Shown one piece after another: positions 1 to 8,692 of a DNA stretch of 64,000 nt. The notes under the pieces are model-generated. The model was not told the DNA's origin. It saw only the letters and a program-made list of their open reading frames with translations, and ran no database searches. Origin of the DNA: Pseudoalteromonas byunsanensis (GTDB lineage Bacteria; Pseudomonadota; Gammaproteobacteria; Enterobacterales; Alteromonadaceae). A program made the translations under genes and the position numbers. Every line of letters begins with the position of its first letter. Positions within the stretch are counted from its first letter, which is position 1. The stretch lies in contig NZ_MNAN01000009.1 of assembly GCF_001854475.1 (NCBI RefSeq), positions 1 through 64,000 on the forward strand, given 5' to 3'.

Positions 1-61
1 ATTCGAACCTCCGACCGCCTGGTTCGTAGCCAGGTACTCTATCCAGCTGAGCTACGCGTCC
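1..61 (-). tRNA. tRNA-Arg (ACG), cut by window start
   Basis: The 61 bases present are identical to the matching part of the complete tRNA-Arg at 211-287. They cover the acceptor 5' strand, D arm, anticodon arm with anticodon ACG, variable loop and part of the T arm. The 3' end lies outside the window. It decodes CGT-type arginine codons. It is the downstream member of a small minus-strand tRNA cluster read from the promoter beside tRNA-Ser. Confidence 0.93.
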
Positions 62-127
62 GTCGTTTAAGTATCTTTTACATCTTTACTTACCAGATGC
101 TCTTTTAATTAACCACTTAGAGAAAAG

Positions 128-170
128 TGGCGAATGCGGGACGTATCTTGAAAGAGTGAACCTCCGAGCG
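128..170 (-). pseudogene. degenerate tRNA-Arg 3' remnant
   Basis: Between the two intact tRNA-Arg copies lies a stretch matching the 3' part of tRNA-Arg. It has a CCA end and acceptor-like segment (tggcgaatgcggga against tggcggacgcggga) and a T-arm-like block (gaacctccgagcg against gaacctccgaccg), separated by unrelated bases. Anticodon and D arms are missing. I read it as a decayed tandem tRNA copy. Confidence 0.55.
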
Positions 171-210
171 TCTGCATCGCAATTCTTTATATTTAACCAC
201 TTAAGAAAAG

Positions 211-287
211 TGGCGGACGCGGGAGGATTCGAACCTCCGACCGCCTGGTTCGTAGCCAGGTACTCTATCCAGCTGAGCTACGCGTCC
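211..287 (-). tRNA. tRNA-Arg (ACG)
   Basis: A complete 77-nt cloverleaf on the minus strand. The seven-base acceptor stem GGACGCG/CGCGTCC is perfect, the discriminator is G and the CCA end is encoded. The D arm has GCTC, the anticodon loop is CTACGAA with anticodon ACG, and the T arm is GGAGG-TTCGAAT-CCTCC. The bases after the gene can form a small hairpin with the CCA end (ccactt..aagtgg), a spacer form also seen before the other copy. Confidence 0.96.
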
Positions 288-317
288 GTTATTTACAAGA
301 AACCATTTACTAAAAAA

Positions 318-410
318 TGGCGGAGAAGGAGGGATTCGAACCCTCGATAGGGCTACAAACCCTATACTCCCTTAGCAGGGGAGCGCCTTCAGCCACTCGG
401 CCACCTCTCC
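318..410 (-). tRNA. tRNA-Ser (GCT)
   Basis: A 93-nt class II tRNA with a long variable arm. The acceptor stem starts GGAGAGG, the anticodon loop carries GCT (reads AGC/AGT codons), the variable arm is TATAGGG...CCCTATC-like, the T arm contains GGTTCGAATCC, and the end is encoded GCCA. It is the first gene of the minus-strand tRNA cluster, directly behind the promoter at 426-453. Confidence 0.96.
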
Positions 411-425
411 GTCTTGTGGATGCGT

Positions 426-453
426 ATAATAAAGGCTTGAGAAAATAAGTCAA
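426..453 (-). promoter_or_regulatory. sigma-70 promoter of the tRNA-Ser/Arg cluster
   Basis: On the minus strand a -35 box TTGACT (448-453) and a -10 box TATTAT (426-431) are separated by 16 bases. Each matches the consensus at five of six positions. The -10 box ends 15 bases before the tRNA-Ser 5' end, so transcription would start just ahead of the tRNA. Confidence 0.7.
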
Positions 454-577
454 ACACTTTTATGGTAAAAATGGGCCGTATGCTCATAGAATGTGCAGCT
501 TTTAAGTCATTTATATAACAGCGTTTAACTTTTCTGCACTTTGCGGCTAAAAATACGACAAAGATAGGATAAGATAC

Positions 578-605
578 AAAAAAGCCGCTCTGAAAGCGGC
601 TTTTT
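578..605 (-). terminator. Rho-independent terminator after lysS
   Basis: An AGCCGCT/AGCGGCT stem with a five-base loop is flanked by A and T tracts. It sits 14 bases past the lysS stop. The A/T tracts on both sides would let it work in either direction. Confidence 0.85.
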
Positions 606-618
606 ATCAATAATTAGA

Positions 619-2160
619 TTAGTCAGCTTGTGGGCGCATATGCGGGAACAAGATAACGTCTTTAATAGTCGGTGAGTCTGTAAACAACATCACTAATCGG
701 TCAATACCAATCCCCTCACCTGCCGTTGGCGGTAAACCATATTCAAGTGCTTGGATATAATCATCATCAAAGTGCATTGCTTCATCGTCACCAGCATCTT
801 TCTCTTCAACCTGACGAGCAAAGCGTGCTGCTTGGTCTTCTGCGTCGTTCAACTCAGAGAAACCATTTGCGAGTTCACGACCACCAACAAAGAATTCAAA
901 GCGGTCTGTAATGAATGGGTTTTTATCATTACGACGCGCAAGCGGAGACACTTCCCATGGATACTCTGTGATGAAAGTCGGTTGAATAAGCTTGTGCTCA
1001 GCAACTTCTTCAAAGATCTCACATAAGAACTTACCAGGGCCCCATACACAGTTTTCAGGAGTCTTGACATGAATTTGCTTAGCAAACGCTTTTAGCTCTT
1101 CAAAGTGATTCTCTGGGTCTTTAAAGATATGTGCTTGTGCTGCTGCCGCTTCTGAGTGTTCAATGATGGCATCCGCCATTGATAAACGTGTAAATGCTTT
1201 ACCAAAGTCGTATTCTATTGTCTCTACCACTTCACCGTCAGCATTTTTAATTGTATTAACAACAGTCGTTGTGCCAAGTACATCTTGCGCTACAGTTCGT
1301 AACATATCTTCAGTCAGGTTCATCAGATCATTATAATCAGCATACGCCTGATAGAATTCGATCATGGTAAACTCAGGATTGTGACGCGTTGATAATCCTT
1401 CATTGCGGAAGTTACGATTAATTTCAAATACACGATCAAAACCACCTACCACTAGACGCTTAAGATAAAGCTCTGGTGCGATACGCAGATACATATCAAT
1501 GTCTAGTGCATTATGGTGCGTTACGAATGGGCGTGCCGATGCACCACCAGGAATGACCTGAAGCATCGGTGTTTCAACTTCCATAAAATCGCGTTCAGCT
1601 AAGAAACGACGAATACCTTCGATCACTTTTGAACGGATACGGAAAGTTTCACGCGTTTCCATGTTAGTGATCAAATCAACGTAACGCTGACGATACTTCG
1701 CTTCTTGGTCAGTTAAACCATGGAATTTTTCAGGTAATGGACGCAAAGACTTAGTCAGTAGTTCATACTCAACCATATCAACATACAAGTCACCTTTACC
1801 GGATTTATGTACTGGGCCTTTAACACCAATAATATCGCCAATATCTAGTTGACCATACTTGGCTTTTAAGTCTTTTTGTACATCTTTTGAAGCATACGCC
1901 TGAATACGGCCTTTCATATCTTGTAAAACCAAGAATGGACCACGTTTAGCTAAAATGCGGCCAGCAACAGAAGCTTGATGATCTAGCTCAAGCAACTCTT
2001 CTTTCGATTTATCACCAAGCTTAGCCTGTAGATCAGCCGTATAGTCTTCACGGCGGAAGCTGTTAGGGTGGCCATTAGCGTTGCAATTCTCGCGAATCGC
2101 ATCCAACTTGGTACGACGCTCAGCAATGAGTTTATTTTCGTCTTGGATTTGATCTGTCAT
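619..2160 (-). CDS. lysS: lysine--tRNA ligase (class II)
   Basis: LysS charges tRNA-Lys with lysine in the cytoplasm. The 513-residue length fits bacterial class II enzymes. The N-terminal OB-fold anticodon-binding domain covers about residues 65-150. The catalytic domain follows: motif 2 is seen as [20 protein letters not shown] and motif 3 in the C-terminal segment [15 protein letters not shown]. The gene lies 27 bases after prfB on the same strand, the conserved prfB-lysS order of many gammaproteobacteria, and the two are probably co-transcribed. A strong terminator follows. Start at the first ATG gives a normal N-terminus. Confidence 0.97.
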   Translation of the reverse strand: MTDQIQDENKLIAERRTKLDAIRENCNANGHPNSFRREDYTADLQAKLGDKSKEELLELDHQASVAGRILAKRGPFLVLQDMKGRIQAYASKDVQKDLKAKYGQLDIGDIIGVKGPVHKSGKGDLYVDMVEYELLTKSLRPLPEKFHGLTDQEAKYRQRYVDLITNMETRETFRIRSKVIEGIRRFLAERDFMEVETPMLQVIPGGASARPFVTHHNALDIDMYLRIAPELYLKRLVVGGFDRVFEINRNFRNEGLSTRHNPEFTMIEFYQAYADYNDLMNLTEDMLRTVAQDVLGTTTVVNTIKNADGEVVETIEYDFGKAFTRLSMADAIIEHSEAAAAQAHIFKDPENHFEELKAFAKQIHVKTPENCVWGPGKFLCEIFEEVAEHKLIQPTFITEYPWEVSPLARRNDKNPFITDRFEFFVGGRELANGFSELNDAEDQAARFARQVEEKDAGDDEAMHFDDDYIQALEYGLPPTAGEGIGIDRLVMLFTDSPTIKDVILFPHMRPQAD

Positions 2161-2187
2161 TTTTTAGCTCTTAGTTTAGCTTGTTGA

Positions 2188-3286
2188 TTAAAGGCCTGAT
2201 TTCAGGCTAGCTTCGATAAATTTGTCTAAGTCACCGTCTAAAACGGCTTGCGTATTACGATTTTCAACGCCAGTACGTAAGTCTTTAATACGTGAGTCAT
2301 CCAATACGTATGAACGTATCTGACTACCCCAACCGATATCTGACTTAGCGTCTTCTTGTGACTGCTTTTCAGCATTTTGCGCTTGCATTTCAAGCTCAAA
2401 TAACTTGGCTTTCAACTGTTTCATCGCTTGCGCTTTGTTTTTGTGCTGTGAACGTTCGTTCTGACACTGTACGACCGTATTCGTTGGTACGTGGGTAATA
2501 CGAACCGCAGACTCGGTGGTGTTAACGTGCTGACCACCAGCACCAGAGGCACGATATACATCAATACGTAAATCAGCCGGATTAATATCAATCTCAATAT
2601 TGTCGTCAACTTCTGGGTATACGAACGCAGAGGCAAATGAGGTGTGACGACGACCACTTGAATCAAAAGGACTCTTACGGACCAAACGATGAACGCCCGT
2701 TTCTGTGCGCAACCAACCGTAAGCATACTCACCAACAAAGCGCACTGTTGCACCTTTGATACCGGCTACATCACCGTCTGTTGCTTCAACCAGCTCTACT
2801 TTAAAGCCTTTTGCTTCACCCCAGCGTAAATACATACGCAAAAGCATGTTACACCAGTCTTGAGCTTCAGTACCGCCAGAACCTGACTGTAAATCTAAAT
2901 ATGCATCGTTGCTATCGTGTGCACCTGAAAACATTCGACGGAATTCAAGTTTTTCCAAAGACGCCAACAATACTTCTAATTCTTGCTGAGCTTCGTCAAA
3001 GGTATCCTGATCTTCCGCTTCAACGGCCAACTCTACCAAGCCTTCCGCATCATCAGCACCTGAAACCAAGTTATCGATGGTTTCTACAACTTCTTCTAAG
3101 GCTGACTTTTCGCGCCCTAAAGCTTGTGCTTTTTCAGGCTCGTTCCATACCGCCGAATCTTCAAGTTCCGCATTAACCTCTTCTAAACGCTCTTGTTTAT
3201 GAGCGTAGTCAAAGGTACCCCCGAAGCAGCTCAGTACGTTCGCGAATGTCCTTGATTTGATTAATCACAGGATTCACTTCAAACAT
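2188..3286 (-). CDS. prfB: peptide chain release factor 2, with programmed +1 frameshift
   Basis: RF2 recognises UGA and UAA stop codons and triggers peptide release. The gene is in two frames. A 25-codon leader starts at the ATG at 3286 ([10 protein letters not shown]...) and ends CTT TGA at 3214-3209. Reading resumes in the +1 frame as GAC and runs to 2188. The combined product is 365 residues, the usual RF2 length. The catalytic GGQ lies in [11 protein letters not shown]. The shift site has the known features: a Shine-Dalgarno-like GGGGG three bases before CTT, then TGA followed by C. RF2 scarcity at the in-frame UGA promotes shifting, so the protein controls its own synthesis. An annotation starting at 3069 would lose the N-terminal domain. 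Confidence 0.96.
3208..3223 (-). promoter_or_regulatory. prfB +1 programmed frameshift site
   Basis: The minus strand reads CGGGGGTACCTTTGAC. The GGGGG acts as internal Shine-Dalgarno, CTT is the slippery codon and TGAC is the weak in-frame stop. The common form is AGGGGGTATCTTTGAC, so this one differs at two positions outside the essential core. Confidence 0.93.
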
Positions 3287-3407
3287 GCATATAACTCCAA
3301 AAATTTATCGATTCTCTGCGCTTACTCGCAATGCCCATTATGGCGCTACGAAGCGACAATTATTAAACGCGCCATAATAGCAAAGTTTGTTCTGGCTATA
3401 AATGCCT

Positions 3408-5138
3408 TTATGAGGTTATTGCGCTGATTTCTCGCACTATCAGCTGTAATGAAAACTTGCCTCTAAACTCATTAATGTCAAGCTGATAGGCCACTTGTGA
3501 ATGCGTTGCTTGTGAATTCGGCCATGACCGTACATCAACGTTAAAAGCTATCGCATCGACCAATCTCCCTGATTGATGTTTGAGCACCAGTTTCAGGTGT
3601 TTTTCGCCGACAATTCGCTGTTGTATTAGCTCAAATTCTCCACAGAAAACAGGTTCAGGGAAATGCTGTCCCCAAGGTCCTGCCTGTTGTAAAAGCTGCG
3701 CGAACTCCATTGTAAAGCAATCAGCAGGTAGCATTCCGTCAGTTAATAACACACTCTGTTTGTTCTCAGCAGACAAGTTTTCACTCACGGTTTGCACAAA
3801 TACTTGCTTAAAGCGTTCAAAGTTACTCTCTAAAATGGTGAGGCCGGCCGCCATTGCATGTCCGCCAAACTTCTCTATTAAATCAGGATGGCGAGTATTA
3901 AGAGATTCTAACAAGTCTCTTATATGTACACCTTCAATGGAGCGGCAAGAACCCTTTATCTCACCATTATCTCCTTGAGCGAAAACGACGGTTGGACGAT
4001 GATATTGCTCTTTAAGACGTCCTGCTAGAATGCCTATTACACCTTGATGCCAATCATGTTGGTATAAGCACACCGCATCAGGAACGCTTTGACTACTTAG
4101 TACCAAACGCTCCAATACCGCTTGAGCTTCTTGCTGCATACCTTGCTCAATCTCTCGCCGCTCATGATTCAAGCTATCCAGTTCACTGGCAATACGACGT
4201 GCCTGATGTATATCCTTGGAAAGTAAACAGGCTATCCCCAAGCTCATGTCATCCAAGCGACCCGCCGCATTGAGGCGAGGTGCTAACGCGAAGCCAAAAT
4301 CACTGGCCGTTAATCGCGCTGCATTTCGATTGGCAACTTCTATCAACGCCAAGATCCCTGGTCGCGTATGACCACTGCGGATACGTGCTAAACCTTGATA
4401 AACTAACGTTCTATTGTTGGCATCTAGAGCTACCACATCTGCTACAGTTCCTAACGCCACAACGTCAAGTAAAGATGCTAGATTTGGTATCGCTTGCTCT
4501 AGACGCTCAAAATAACCTTGCTCTTTTAATGTGCTTCGCAGAGCCACTAGTAAATAAAAGGCAACTCCGACTCCGGCAATCGATTTAGAGGGAAACTGGC
4601 AGCCATGTTGGTTAGGATTTACTATCGCATCAGCATTAGGTAAATGCTCACCTTGTAGGTGATGGTCCGTGACTATCACACTGATCCCTGCTTGCTTAAC
4701 GATATCAATACCAGCAATACAAGAAATGCCATTATCAACCGTGATCACCAGTTCAGGTTGCAACTGCACAATTTGCTTTGCTAAGGCAGGACTCAAGCCA
4801 TAGCCTAAGCTGAACCTATCTGGCACCAAATAATCCACATGTTGATAGCCAAACTGAGCTAACCCTTCCATCAGCACCGTAGTGCTCGTCGCACCATCCG
4901 CATCAAAATCACCAACAATTAATATTTTCGCCTGACTGTGTAACGCCGATTGTAAAATATCACAGGCTTTTTCAATGTCTTTTAGCAAGCGAAAATCAAG
5001 AAGCGTATTAGTTCTGTTATCTAACTCATGTGCAGATTGTACACCTCGGCTGGCGTATATTTGTTTGATAACTGGGTGTAATTGGTTTGGTAGGTGACTA
5101 TCATCGACGCGCTGACGTACTTGGATGTGGGTGTTCAT
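3408..5138 (-). CDS. recJ: single-stranded-DNA-specific 5'-3' exonuclease RecJ
   Basis: RecJ degrades single-stranded DNA 5' to 3' in recombination and mismatch repair. The 576-residue protein shows the DHH-family metal motifs: GDFDADGATST near residue 77, a VDNG motif, and the DHH triad itself in VIVTDHH. The DHHA1 part follows with GRLNAAGRLDD and a C-terminal GGHAMAAGLT. The gene lies between dsbC upstream and prfB downstream on the same strand, the conserved xerD-dsbC-recJ-prfB-lysS order. A terminator separates it from dsbC, so it may have its own promoter. Confidence 0.96.
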   Translation of the reverse strand: MNTHIQVRQRVDDSHLPNQLHPVIKQIYASRGVQSAHELDNRTNTLLDFRLLKDIEKACDILQSALHSQAKILIVGDFDADGATSTTVLMEGLAQFGYQHVDYLVPDRFSLGYGLSPALAKQIVQLQPELVITVDNGISCIAGIDIVKQAGISVIVTDHHLQGEHLPNADAIVNPNQHGCQFPSKSIAGVGVAFYLLVALRSTLKEQGYFERLEQAIPNLASLLDVVALGTVADVVALDANNRTLVYQGLARIRSGHTRPGILALIEVANRNAARLTASDFGFALAPRLNAAGRLDDMSLGIACLLSKDIHQARRIASELDSLNHERREIEQGMQQEAQAVLERLVLSSQSVPDAVCLYQHDWHQGVIGILAGRLKEQYHRPTVVFAQGDNGEIKGSCRSIEGVHIRDLLESLNTRHPDLIEKFGGHAMAAGLTILESNFERFKQVFVQTVSENLSAENKQSVLLTDGMLPADCFTMEFAQLLQQAGPWGQHFPEPVFCGEFELIQQRIVGEKHLKLVLKHQSGRLVDAIAFNVDVRSWPNSQATHSQVAYQLDINEFRGKFSLQLIVREISAITS

Positions 5139-5168
5139 TAACTAACTAAACCTTAAATTTTAAGCAAT

Positions 5169-5191
5169 AAAAAAGGCCTGACGGCCTTTTT
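5169..5191 (-). terminator. Rho-independent terminator after dsbC
   Basis: A GGCC/GGCC stem with loop tgac and A/T tracts on both sides lies between the dsbC stop and the recJ start. It should end most xerD-dsbC transcripts before recJ. Confidence 0.8.
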
Positions 5192-5216
5192 CTCATTGAC
5201 GGTATTATACCCTCAA

Positions 5217-5966
5217 TTACGACTTCGTGCTTTTCTCTTCTAACATTTTTGATAATGAGTCTGCAGGCTGGTAACCTGGGATCAGCGTACCGTCGTCAAG
5301 AATAATAGCTGGTGTGCCAGACAAGCCAAAGCTCTGACCTAGCTGATAGTGCTCTGCAACTGGGGCACTACAATTTTCAACTTCCGCCACTTTTTGCCCT
5401 GCTTTGGCATCAGTAAGCGCTTGTGCAGCATCTTTTGCACACCACACGTTTCTTAGATCTTCGTAGCCAGATCCCTGTAGACCACCGCGAGGATATGCCA
5501 GATATTTCACTGTGATACCCGCTGATAGGTAGTCTTCTAACTCTCTGTGCAACTTACGGCAATAACCACAGGTAATATCTGTGAATACCGTGATCTGATG
5601 CTTTTCATTTTCTGCTTTATACACAATCATTGAATCTTGGTATTGCGCCACGCCTTCTTTACGTACACCACTTAGCGCTTGATCAGTTACGTTTACACGA
5701 TTTTCCAAGTCAATTAAATTACCTTGCATCAAGTATTTACCATCAGCGCTGGCATAAAGTACACCTTTGTCGGTCAAAACTGTCTTTAGACCCGCTACAG
5801 GGCTGTCTTCAATACTTGAAACCGTTACGCCTAATCTAGCAAAGCTTTCTTTGATAGGATCAACAGCCAGCGGCGTGACCTCCTCAACTGAAGTAGCTTC
5901 AGGGGCTGTGTTGGCGAAGGTTGAAAAGCAGCATGCCATTGCCGCTACATACATTAATTTTTTCAT
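5217..5966 (-). CDS. dsbC: periplasmic thiol:disulfide isomerase DsbC
   Basis: DsbC reshuffles wrong disulfide bonds in the periplasm and is kept reduced by DsbD. The start at 5966 (MKKLMYVAAMACC...) gives a proper signal peptide ending near ANTAPEA and follows a GAAAGAG ribosome site; an upstream in-frame start would add five residues. An N-terminal dimerisation domain (about residues 35-95) precedes the thioredoxin domain with the active-site CGYC in FTDITCGYCRKLH. A cis-Pro loop appears as LSGTPAIIL. The total of 249 residues is typical. It follows xerD by 62 bases. Confidence 0.95.
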   Translation of the reverse strand: MKKLMYVAAMACCFSTFANTAPEATSVEEVTPLAVDPIKESFARLGVTVSSIEDSPVAGLKTVLTDKGVLYASADGKYLMQGNLIDLENRVNVTDQALSGVRKEGVAQYQDSMIVYKAENEKHQITVFTDITCGYCRKLHRELEDYLSAGITVKYLAYPRGGLQGSGYEDLRNVWCAKDAAQALTDAKAGQKVAEVENCSAPVAEHYQLGQSFGLSGTPAIILDDGTLIPGYQPADSLSKMLEEKSTKS

Positions 5967-6028
5967 ATTATGCTCTTTCAATTATTATCCAGTCACCCAG
6001 TAGACCGGCAATTTTAAATAAAATTCCA

Positions 6029-6955
6029 TCAAGCCCTAGGATGATGTTGCTGATGAAGCGTTTTTAAACGTTCACTGGCAACATGTGTATAAATCTGTGT
6101 CGTTGATAAGTCACTATGCCCCAACATCATCTGTACAACTCTTAAATCAGCGCCATGATTCAACAAATGTGTTGCAAATGCATGACGTAACGTATGTGGT
6201 GATAATGGTGACGTTACATTCGCCAAAATAGCATAGTGTTTAATACGATGCCAAAAAGTTTGACGTGTCATACCGGTTCCGCGCTTTGAGGGAAACACAA
6301 AATCGGTGGCATGTTTTACCATTTCAGGACGCCCAACCTTTAAAAACTGTTCCACATAGTGCAATGCTTCTTCACCCATCGGAACCAAACGCTCTTTGCC
6401 ACCTTTACCTTTTACCAACACAACTGCTTGGCGTAGATTGATCTGTTCTATTCTCATGCCAACCAGCTCGGTTACCCGTAACCCTGTAGCATACAATAAC
6501 TCTAGCATTGCTTTATCTCTGAGTCCCATTGCATCTGCTAAATCTGGGGCGCTTAGTAATGCTTCGACTTCCTGTTCTGTTAGAGTTTTTGGTAATGATT
6601 GCGTTGTTTTAGGTTGCGCAATATTCAAAAGTGGCGTGGCTGTGATCACTTTTTGGCTCAAAAAGAATAAATAAAACCTTTTTAGGGCACTGATCGCTCT
6701 AGCCGTACTGCGCGATTTTAGCCCTAAATCATGCCGGTGTGCCAAATATGCTTCAACATCTGAACTTTGTACTTCCAATAGTGAATAGCTGCTATCTATT
6801 GATTGGATAAAACAAGCAAACTTATCTAAGTCACTTCGATAGGCGCTAAGGGTATTTTCACTTAATCCCTGCTCCAAATATAAAGTGTCCAGAAACAATT
6901 CTATATTGTGTGCATTCGCTTCATTTAATGGCGTTCTTGAGATATTTTCGCTCAC
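6029..6955 (-). CDS. xerD: site-specific tyrosine recombinase XerD
   Basis: XerD acts with XerC at the dif site to resolve chromosome dimers. The 308-residue protein has the N-terminal core-binding SAM-like domain (about 15-100) and a C-terminal catalytic domain. Catalytic residues are visible: Arg in [10 protein letters not shown], the HxxR in [12 protein letters not shown], the second His in [16 protein letters not shown] and the nucleophilic Tyr in that same segment. It heads the xerD-dsbC pair and is divergent from fldB across an 80-base intergenic region. Context and length favour XerD rather than an integrase. Confidence 0.95.
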   Translation of the reverse strand: MSENISRTPLNEANAHNIELFLDTLYLEQGLSENTLSAYRSDLDKFACFIQSIDSSYSLLEVQSSDVEAYLAHRHDLGLKSRSTARAISALKRFYLFFLSQKVITATPLLNIAQPKTTQSLPKTLTEQEVEALLSAPDLADAMGLRDKAMLELLYATGLRVTELVGMRIEQINLRQAVVLVKGKGGKERLVPMGEEALHYVEQFLKVGRPEMVKHATDFVFPSKRGTGMTRQTFWHRIKHYAILANVTSPLSPHTLRHAFATHLLNHGADLRVVQMMLGHSDLSTTQIYTHVASERLKTLHQQHHPRA

Positions 6956-7035
6956 AGGCTTCCTGTATCAATTTAGTGCGTCATAAGGTAGACTTCGCGC
7001 CTATCATATCAGTCAATCTAAAAGTGATAAATACT

Positions 7036-7557
7036 ATGCAAATAGGGTTATTTTACGGTTCAACCACCTGTTACACCGAAATGGCGGCCGAAAAAATAAG
7101 AGACATTATTGGTGAAGACATTGTGTCATTACACAACATCAAAGATGAACCTCTCGCCAATGCCCAAAAGTATGACTTTTTGATTTTCGGAATTTCTACT
7201 TGGGACTTTGGCGAGTTACAAGAAGACTGGGAATCGTGTTGGGATGATATTGACAGTGTTAACCTAGCAGGTAAAACCATCGCCTTGTTTGGGATGGGTG
7301 ACCAACAGGGTTATGGCCAGTGGTTTCAAGATGCTCTGGGTATGTTACATGACAAGATTGCGCCACAAGGGGTTAATTTTTTAGGTTACTGGCCCAATAC
7401 TGCTGATTATGAGTTCGAAGAATCCAAAGCGCTAACTGATGATGGCAAATATTTCGTTGGGTTAGCTCTTGATGAAGACAGCCAATATGATAAAAGTGAT
7501 GAACGTATTGCCAACTGGATCACCCAAATCATGACCGAATATAGTGATTCACTTTAA
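7036..7557 (+). CDS. fldB: flavodoxin FldB
   Basis: A 173-residue long-chain flavodoxin, an FMN-binding electron carrier in the cytoplasm. The phosphate-binding loop is seen at the start ([14 protein letters not shown]). The isoalloxazine-contact segments [19 protein letters not shown] and [13 protein letters not shown] follow. The ATG at 7036 gives the canonical [10 protein letters not shown] start; further upstream starts would add unrelated residues. Placement divergent from xerD is the arrangement known for fldB, which separates it from fldA by context. It is the last conserved core gene before the accessory region. Confidence 0.92.
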   Translation: MQIGLFYGSTTCYTEMAAEKIRDIIGEDIVSLHNIKDEPLANAQKYDFLIFGISTWDFGELQEDWESCWDDIDSVNLAGKTIALFGMGDQQGYGQWFQDALGMLHDKIAPQGVNFLGYWPNTADYEFEESKALTDDGKYFVGLALDEDSQYDKSDERIANWITQIMTEYSDSL

Positions 7558-7584
7558 TATGGCATATAGTGTTTAACCTGTGAA

Positions 7585-7843
7585 TCAACGAAACTGCTCG
7601 TTAATTCGTTTCACAGCCTGATTAATCTCATCTGCGGCTGCTAGCTAGGATCTCCGCTGCACTTACATTAGTTGTAATTGACGTCTGGTGTATATCTGTG
7701 ATGCTAGCGCTAATCTCTTTGATGGTTTGCCCTTGCGTTTTAGCCGCTCGTGTCAACTGCTCATTTTGCTGGCTTATTTGAATACTCTGGTTGTCGTTTT
7801 CAATACTCTGTACCGCAGTTTTAAACCCCGCCAGAAGCTAGGT
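7585..7843 (-). pseudogene. broken 3' end of a methyl-accepting chemotaxis protein gene
   Basis: Minus-strand translation of 7843-7640 gives a coiled-coil segment (TAVQSIENDNQSIQIS, then QGQTIKEISASITDIHQ, then NVSAAEI) of the kind found at the C-terminus of chemoreceptor signalling domains. The frame is then lost, and reading continues in another frame as AADEINQAVKRINEQFR followed by a stop at 7585. The membrane and sensory parts are absent. I read it as a chemoreceptor gene relic with a frameshift and a large 5' deletion. The alignment was done by eye only. Confidence 0.6.
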
Positions 7844-7933
7844 GATAAAAATGTGTGATTTACCACCTTATCCAAATAAAAACAAAAACAAAATTATCAA
7901 AAGGTTAAATAGTTATCTGGTGCCGTATTCATT

Positions 7934-8425
7934 TTAATTCCATGATAGTTCTCTTAGCCAAATCCTCATAAATGGGAACCCCAAATCAGGGTCTACCATA
8001 TCCCATACCTTCAGCAGAGGAGTGCCAAATGCCTCCCCATCAGAAAATATTTTGACATAATGTTCACTTGCCCCTTTGTAACCATTGGGGTGAAAAACAA
8101 CTTCCAGTGGCAAACCTATGAACTTGATGGCGGCTACTGACCATGCAATCGCAGCCATTTCTTCGCCTTGCATCCAGCTTTGGTTCCGGCCACTTTTGTA
8201 AATATCACCACTCATCAAGTGCCTTTCTGTAGGCTCACAGACTGCGATATGACCCGCTTCATGAAGAATATCTCCAGGATAAAGCAACTTTGCGGAGTCA
8301 ATTTGTAATACGCCCCGTTCTAGTCTCAGCCCTGGCAAAAACGTTTTTTGCTCAATTGCGCATTCCTGATACGACAAACCTATCTGCTTTAAAAAATCCA
8401 AAATAGCCATAACTGTTGCTTGCAT
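7934..8425 (-). CDS. uncharacterised HExxH protein
   Basis: A 163-residue soluble protein without signal peptide or membrane segment. I do not recognise the family. The residues HEAGH at 55-59, in LLYPGDILHEAGHIAV, form the HExxH zinc motif typical of metallopeptidases. Other candidate ligands downstream are ERHLMSGD and GEEMAAIAWSVAA, where a Glu lies about 35 residues on. The start at 8425 is supported by AAGGA about 11 bases upstream. It stands alone, with the chemoreceptor relic downstream and a 267-base gap before the exported CxxCH protein gene. Peptidase activity is an inference from the motif only. Confidence 0.75.
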   Translation of the reverse strand: MQATVMAILDFLKQIGLSYQECAIEQKTFLPGLRLERGVLQIDSAKLLYPGDILHEAGHIAVCEPTERHLMSGDIYKSGRNQSWMQGEEMAAIAWSVAAIKFIGLPLEVVFHPNGYKGASEHYVKIFSDGEAFGTPLLKVWDMVDPDLGFPFMRIWLRELSWN

Positions 8426-8692
8426 TACCTAGGTCCTTTTATTCAATACGGTTACCAATAAATAAGGTATATATTACTTTGTGCCCACTTTAAATTGTCA
8501 TATTTGTAATAAGATGTAATTTGCTTTTGTCATTTTATTACTATAATTCATTGAGCCAGTTTACTGGATGGTAAGGAAGCTTGTGTATAACCTACTTATA
8601 GGTCCCGTCTTTGCAGCAGTCTAGCCTCTTGCACTTTATGTAATGCAGTAACCCGTAATCACTGTTTACTTTCAATAACTCAGGGGCGAGTC

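Noticed and set aside
1..287. tRNA-Arg repeats as attachment sites of an integrated element
   Set aside because: The copies are whole tandem tRNA genes with no integrase or foreign genes between them.
156..350. 64-residue plus-strand frame over the tRNA region
   Set aside because: It runs antisense through tRNA-Arg and into tRNA-Ser, and its sequence (GGFEPPTAWFVARYSIQLSYA) is the familiar false peptide of translated tRNA genes.
2421..2753. 110-residue minus-strand frame inside prfB
   Set aside because: It is a shadow in another frame of prfB, which has a full family match.
6029..6955. phage or island integrase
   Set aside because: Length, motifs and the xerD-dsbC-recJ-prfB-lysS order mark it as housekeeping XerD.
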